This document shows, piece by piece, positions 14,369-15,775 of a DNA stretch of 15,775 nucleotides (positions are counted from its first letter, which is position 1; each line of letters opens with the position of its first letter). The stretch is from the NCBI GenBank assembly GCA_036514635.1, contig DATBWU010000033.1, positions 1-15,775 on the forward strand, read 5' to 3'. The translations under genes and the position numbers were made by a program. The stretch is from DASSFZ01 sp036514635. GTDB taxonomy: Bacteria > Chloroflexota > Anaerolineae > Fen-1058. The notes under the pieces are model-generated. The model was not told the origin of the DNA. It made no database searches and was given only the letters and a program-made list of their open reading frames with translations.

Positions 14369-15513
14369 AACGGGTGTGGTTGATGGGTCGGCTTGTTGGG
14401 TGGTTTGTTAGTTGGCTGCTGCTCACATCGATCGCGGCGGCGCAAGGGCCGTCGCTGACGCGCGGCCCGTATCTGCAAGCGACGACGCGAGATAGCGTGA
14501 TTGTCGTCTGGCAGACGGATGTGGCCGGCGATAGCGTAGTCGAGTACGGCGAAACCGGCTACACCCAAACGGCGAGCGATTCGACGCCGGTGACCACGCA
14601 CGTTATCACGTTGACCGGGCTGGCTGCCGCGACGACGTATCAATATCAAATCAAGACCGGCGGCACGCTGCTGTATCAATCGACGCTGGCAACCGTACCT
14701 GATCCCGGCGCTGCGTTCGATTTCACCGTGATCGGCGACAGTGGCAACGGGTCGTTTGGACAAATGGCCGTCGCGCTGCAACTGGAGGCACTCGACCCCG
14801 ACTTCCTTCTGCACACGGGCGACGTGATCTATCCACTCGGCCAGGCCAGCGGCTACAACCCGTATTTCTTCACGCCGTACCACTATCTCGTCGATCGCGC
14901 CCCTGTCTTCCCCTCGCTGGGCAATCACGACTACGCAACGGCCAACGGCCAGCCGTACCTCGACGCGTTTTATCTGCCTGCTAGTAGTCCCGGCGGCGAG
15001 CGGTATTACTCGTTCGATTGGGGTGACGCGCACTTCGTCGCGCTCGACTCGAACTGGGGCTTCACGGTGAACACCTCGATGCTCGATTGGCTCGAGTCTG
15101 ATCTCGCGGCGTCGACAGCGGAGTGGAAGTTCGTCTTCTTCCACCACGCGCTGTACACCACCGGGCCGCACCGGAACGATCCAACGTTGCCCATCTTGAG
15201 GGACGCGCTGGGGCCGGTGTTGTCGAAGTACAAAGTTGACATCGTCTTCAACGGCCACGACCACGCCTACGAGCGCAGCCGACCGCTGAATGGCGTGATC
15301 TACGTCGTCACGGGCGGCGGGGGCGGCGACCTGTATTCGGTCGGGACGAGCGGCGACATTGTGTTCTCGGCCAGCGTGTATCATGCCGTGCAGGTGCAAA
15401 TCGACGGCTGCCTCCTCTCGCTGCGCGCGATCGACATCTCCGGCACGACCTTCGATCAGATCGTGCTGACGAAGTGCCCGCGCATCTATTTGCCCGCCCT
15501 CATGAAGAACTGA
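14365..15513 (+). CDS. Secreted purple-acid-phosphatase-like metallophosphoesterase
   Basis: 382 residues. The Sec signal peptide is residues 1-26: basic MKRVWLMGR, hydrophobic LVGWFVSWLLL, cleavage after AAA before Gln27. A fibronectin-III-like N-terminal domain (about 30-115, starting LTRGPYLQATTRDSVIVVWQTD) is followed by a metallophosphatase domain with the five purple acid phosphatase motifs: GDSG (124-127), GDVIY (152-156), GNHD (186-189), FFHHA (258-262) and GHDH (297-300). It probably releases phosphate from phosphoesters outside the cytoplasm. The last residues CPRIYLPALMKN (371-382) look like a short conserved export/anchor tail of secreted Chloroflexota proteins (recollection). Start ATG 14365 was chosen over ATG 14332 because it directly precedes the signal peptide; it overlaps the SDR stop by 4 nt. 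Confidence 0.9.
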   Translation: MKRVWLMGRLVGWFVSWLLLTSIAAAQGPSLTRGPYLQATTRDSVIVVWQTDVAGDSVVEYGETGYTQTASDSTPVTTHVITLTGLAAATTYQYQIKTGGTLLYQSTLATVPDPGAAFDFTVIGDSGNGSFGQMAVALQLEALDPDFLLHTGDVIYPLGQASGYNPYFFTPYHYLVDRAPVFPSLGNHDYATANGQPYLDAFYLPASSPGGERYYSFDWGDAHFVALDSNWGFTVNTSMLDWLESDLAASTAEWKFVFFHHALYTTGPHRNDPTLPILRDALGPVLSKYKVDIVFNGHDHAYERSRPLNGVIYVVTGGGGGDLYSVGTSGDIVFSASVYHAVQVQIDGCLLSLRAIDISGTTFDQIVLTKCPRIYLPALMKN

Positions 15514-15544
15514 GCACGATTAGCGCCTTCCTGCCGAGCGGACG

Positions 15545-15550
15545 TATAAT
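15545..15550 (+). promoter_or_regulatory. -10 hexamer 7 nt before sbcD
   Basis: TATAAT, followed by TCGCGTC and then ATG 15558. The predicted start falls at the start codon, and there is no Shine-Dalgarno, suggesting a leaderless mRNA. No clear -35 is seen in the short gap after the phosphatase. Confidence 0.45.
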
Positions 15551-15557
15551 TCGCGTC

Positions 15558-15775
15558 ATGACCGATCCCATTCGCTTGCTGCACTTCGCCGACATTCACG
15601 TCGGCATGGAGAACTACGGCCACGTCGATTCGGCCACCGGCATCAACACCCGCGTGATCGATTTTCTGCGCCGGTTCGACGAAGTGATCGAATACGGCCT
15701 GTCGCGCGACGTCGATGTGGCGCTGTTTGCCGGCGACGCGTTCAAGACGCGCGATTCCAGCCCGACGCTCCAACG
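15558..15775 (+). CDS. sbcD: Exonuclease SbcCD subunit D (Mre11-like), 3' end cut off
   Basis: The first 72 residues are visible; the frame is open to the window edge. It starts MTDPIRLLHFADIHVGMENYG, where the first Mre11/SbcD metal motif DxH is in FADIHVG, and continues to LFAGDAFKTRDSSPTLQ, the second motif (GDAF). Together with SbcC (probably downstream and outside the window) it would form the Mn-dependent nuclease that opens hairpin DNA and processes breaks. That function is of note here, since hairpin-forming repeats are frequent in this window. Only the N-terminal part is seen, so a related metallophosphoesterase cannot be fully excluded. Confidence 0.85.
   Translation, partial: MTDPIRLLHFADIHVGMENYGHVDSATGINTRVIDFLRRFDEVIEYGLSRDVDVALFAGDAFKTRDSSPTLQ

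Overview
The window is a GC-rich, gene-dense stretch of bacterial chromosome. The gene set and style suggest a member of the Chloroflexota, probably Anaerolineae-like: an AroK-AroB fusion, citramalate synthase next to LeuB, a stand-alone XPB/Ssl2 N-terminal-domain protein, tandem DUF1232 proteins, and a secreted phosphatase ending in a YLP-type tail. The phylum is an inference from gene content; there is no rRNA or marker gene here to prove it.

Left part (1-6816): an amino-acid biosynthesis cluster, all on the + strand. A shikimate kinase/3-dehydroquinate synthase fusion (cut by the left edge) overlaps aroQ. After a repeat-filled spacer comes a 37-codon ORF with four consecutive Ile codons followed by Val-Leu-Leu, and then a perfect 11-bp terminator hairpin with T6. 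This looks like a transcription attenuator for the branched-chain operon that follows: cimA (citramalate synthase), leuB and ilvE, then pheA (prephenate dehydratase). CimA and LeuB would lead from pyruvate towards 2-oxobutyrate and isoleucine. IlvE finishes the branched-chain amino acids, and pheA links back to the shikimate products.

The three consecutive gaps cimA-leuB, leuB-ilvE and ilvE-pheA each contain the same kind of element: a 5' arm of degenerate GATTGNN heptamers, a middle, and a 3' arm of CAATCNN heptamers ending in ATCATCAAT just before the next gene's ribosome-binding site or start codon. Stop codons of the upstream genes lie in or at the edge of the arrays. A related heptamer array (CCA-type) is translated as the N-terminal extension of AroQ. 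Other gaps carry inverted short-period repeats of the CACGAAGG / CACGGAGG type. This layered population of short-period inverted repeats is the most unusual feature of the window.

Middle (6817-11057): a tRNA-Leu(UAA) with its own promoter, and a convergent FAD-dependent ferredoxin/rubredoxin-type reductase whose 5' region has overlapping palindromes that include the Shine-Dalgarno. Next comes a promoter with TGTCC/GGACA half-sites driving a mixed-group 6-phosphofructokinase that overlaps an extended SDR reductase/epimerase by 4 nt, and then a small conserved-type hypothetical.

Right part (11054-15775): a minus-strand XPB/Ssl2 N-terminal-domain protein whose stop overlaps that of the hypothetical. 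A divergent pair of DUF1232 membrane proteins, a classical SDR overlapping a secreted purple-acid-phosphatase-like enzyme by 4 nt, and the start of an SbcD/Mre11 nuclease complete the region. Several genes here have a TATAAT-like hexamer 6-8 nt before the start codon, suggesting leaderless transcripts.
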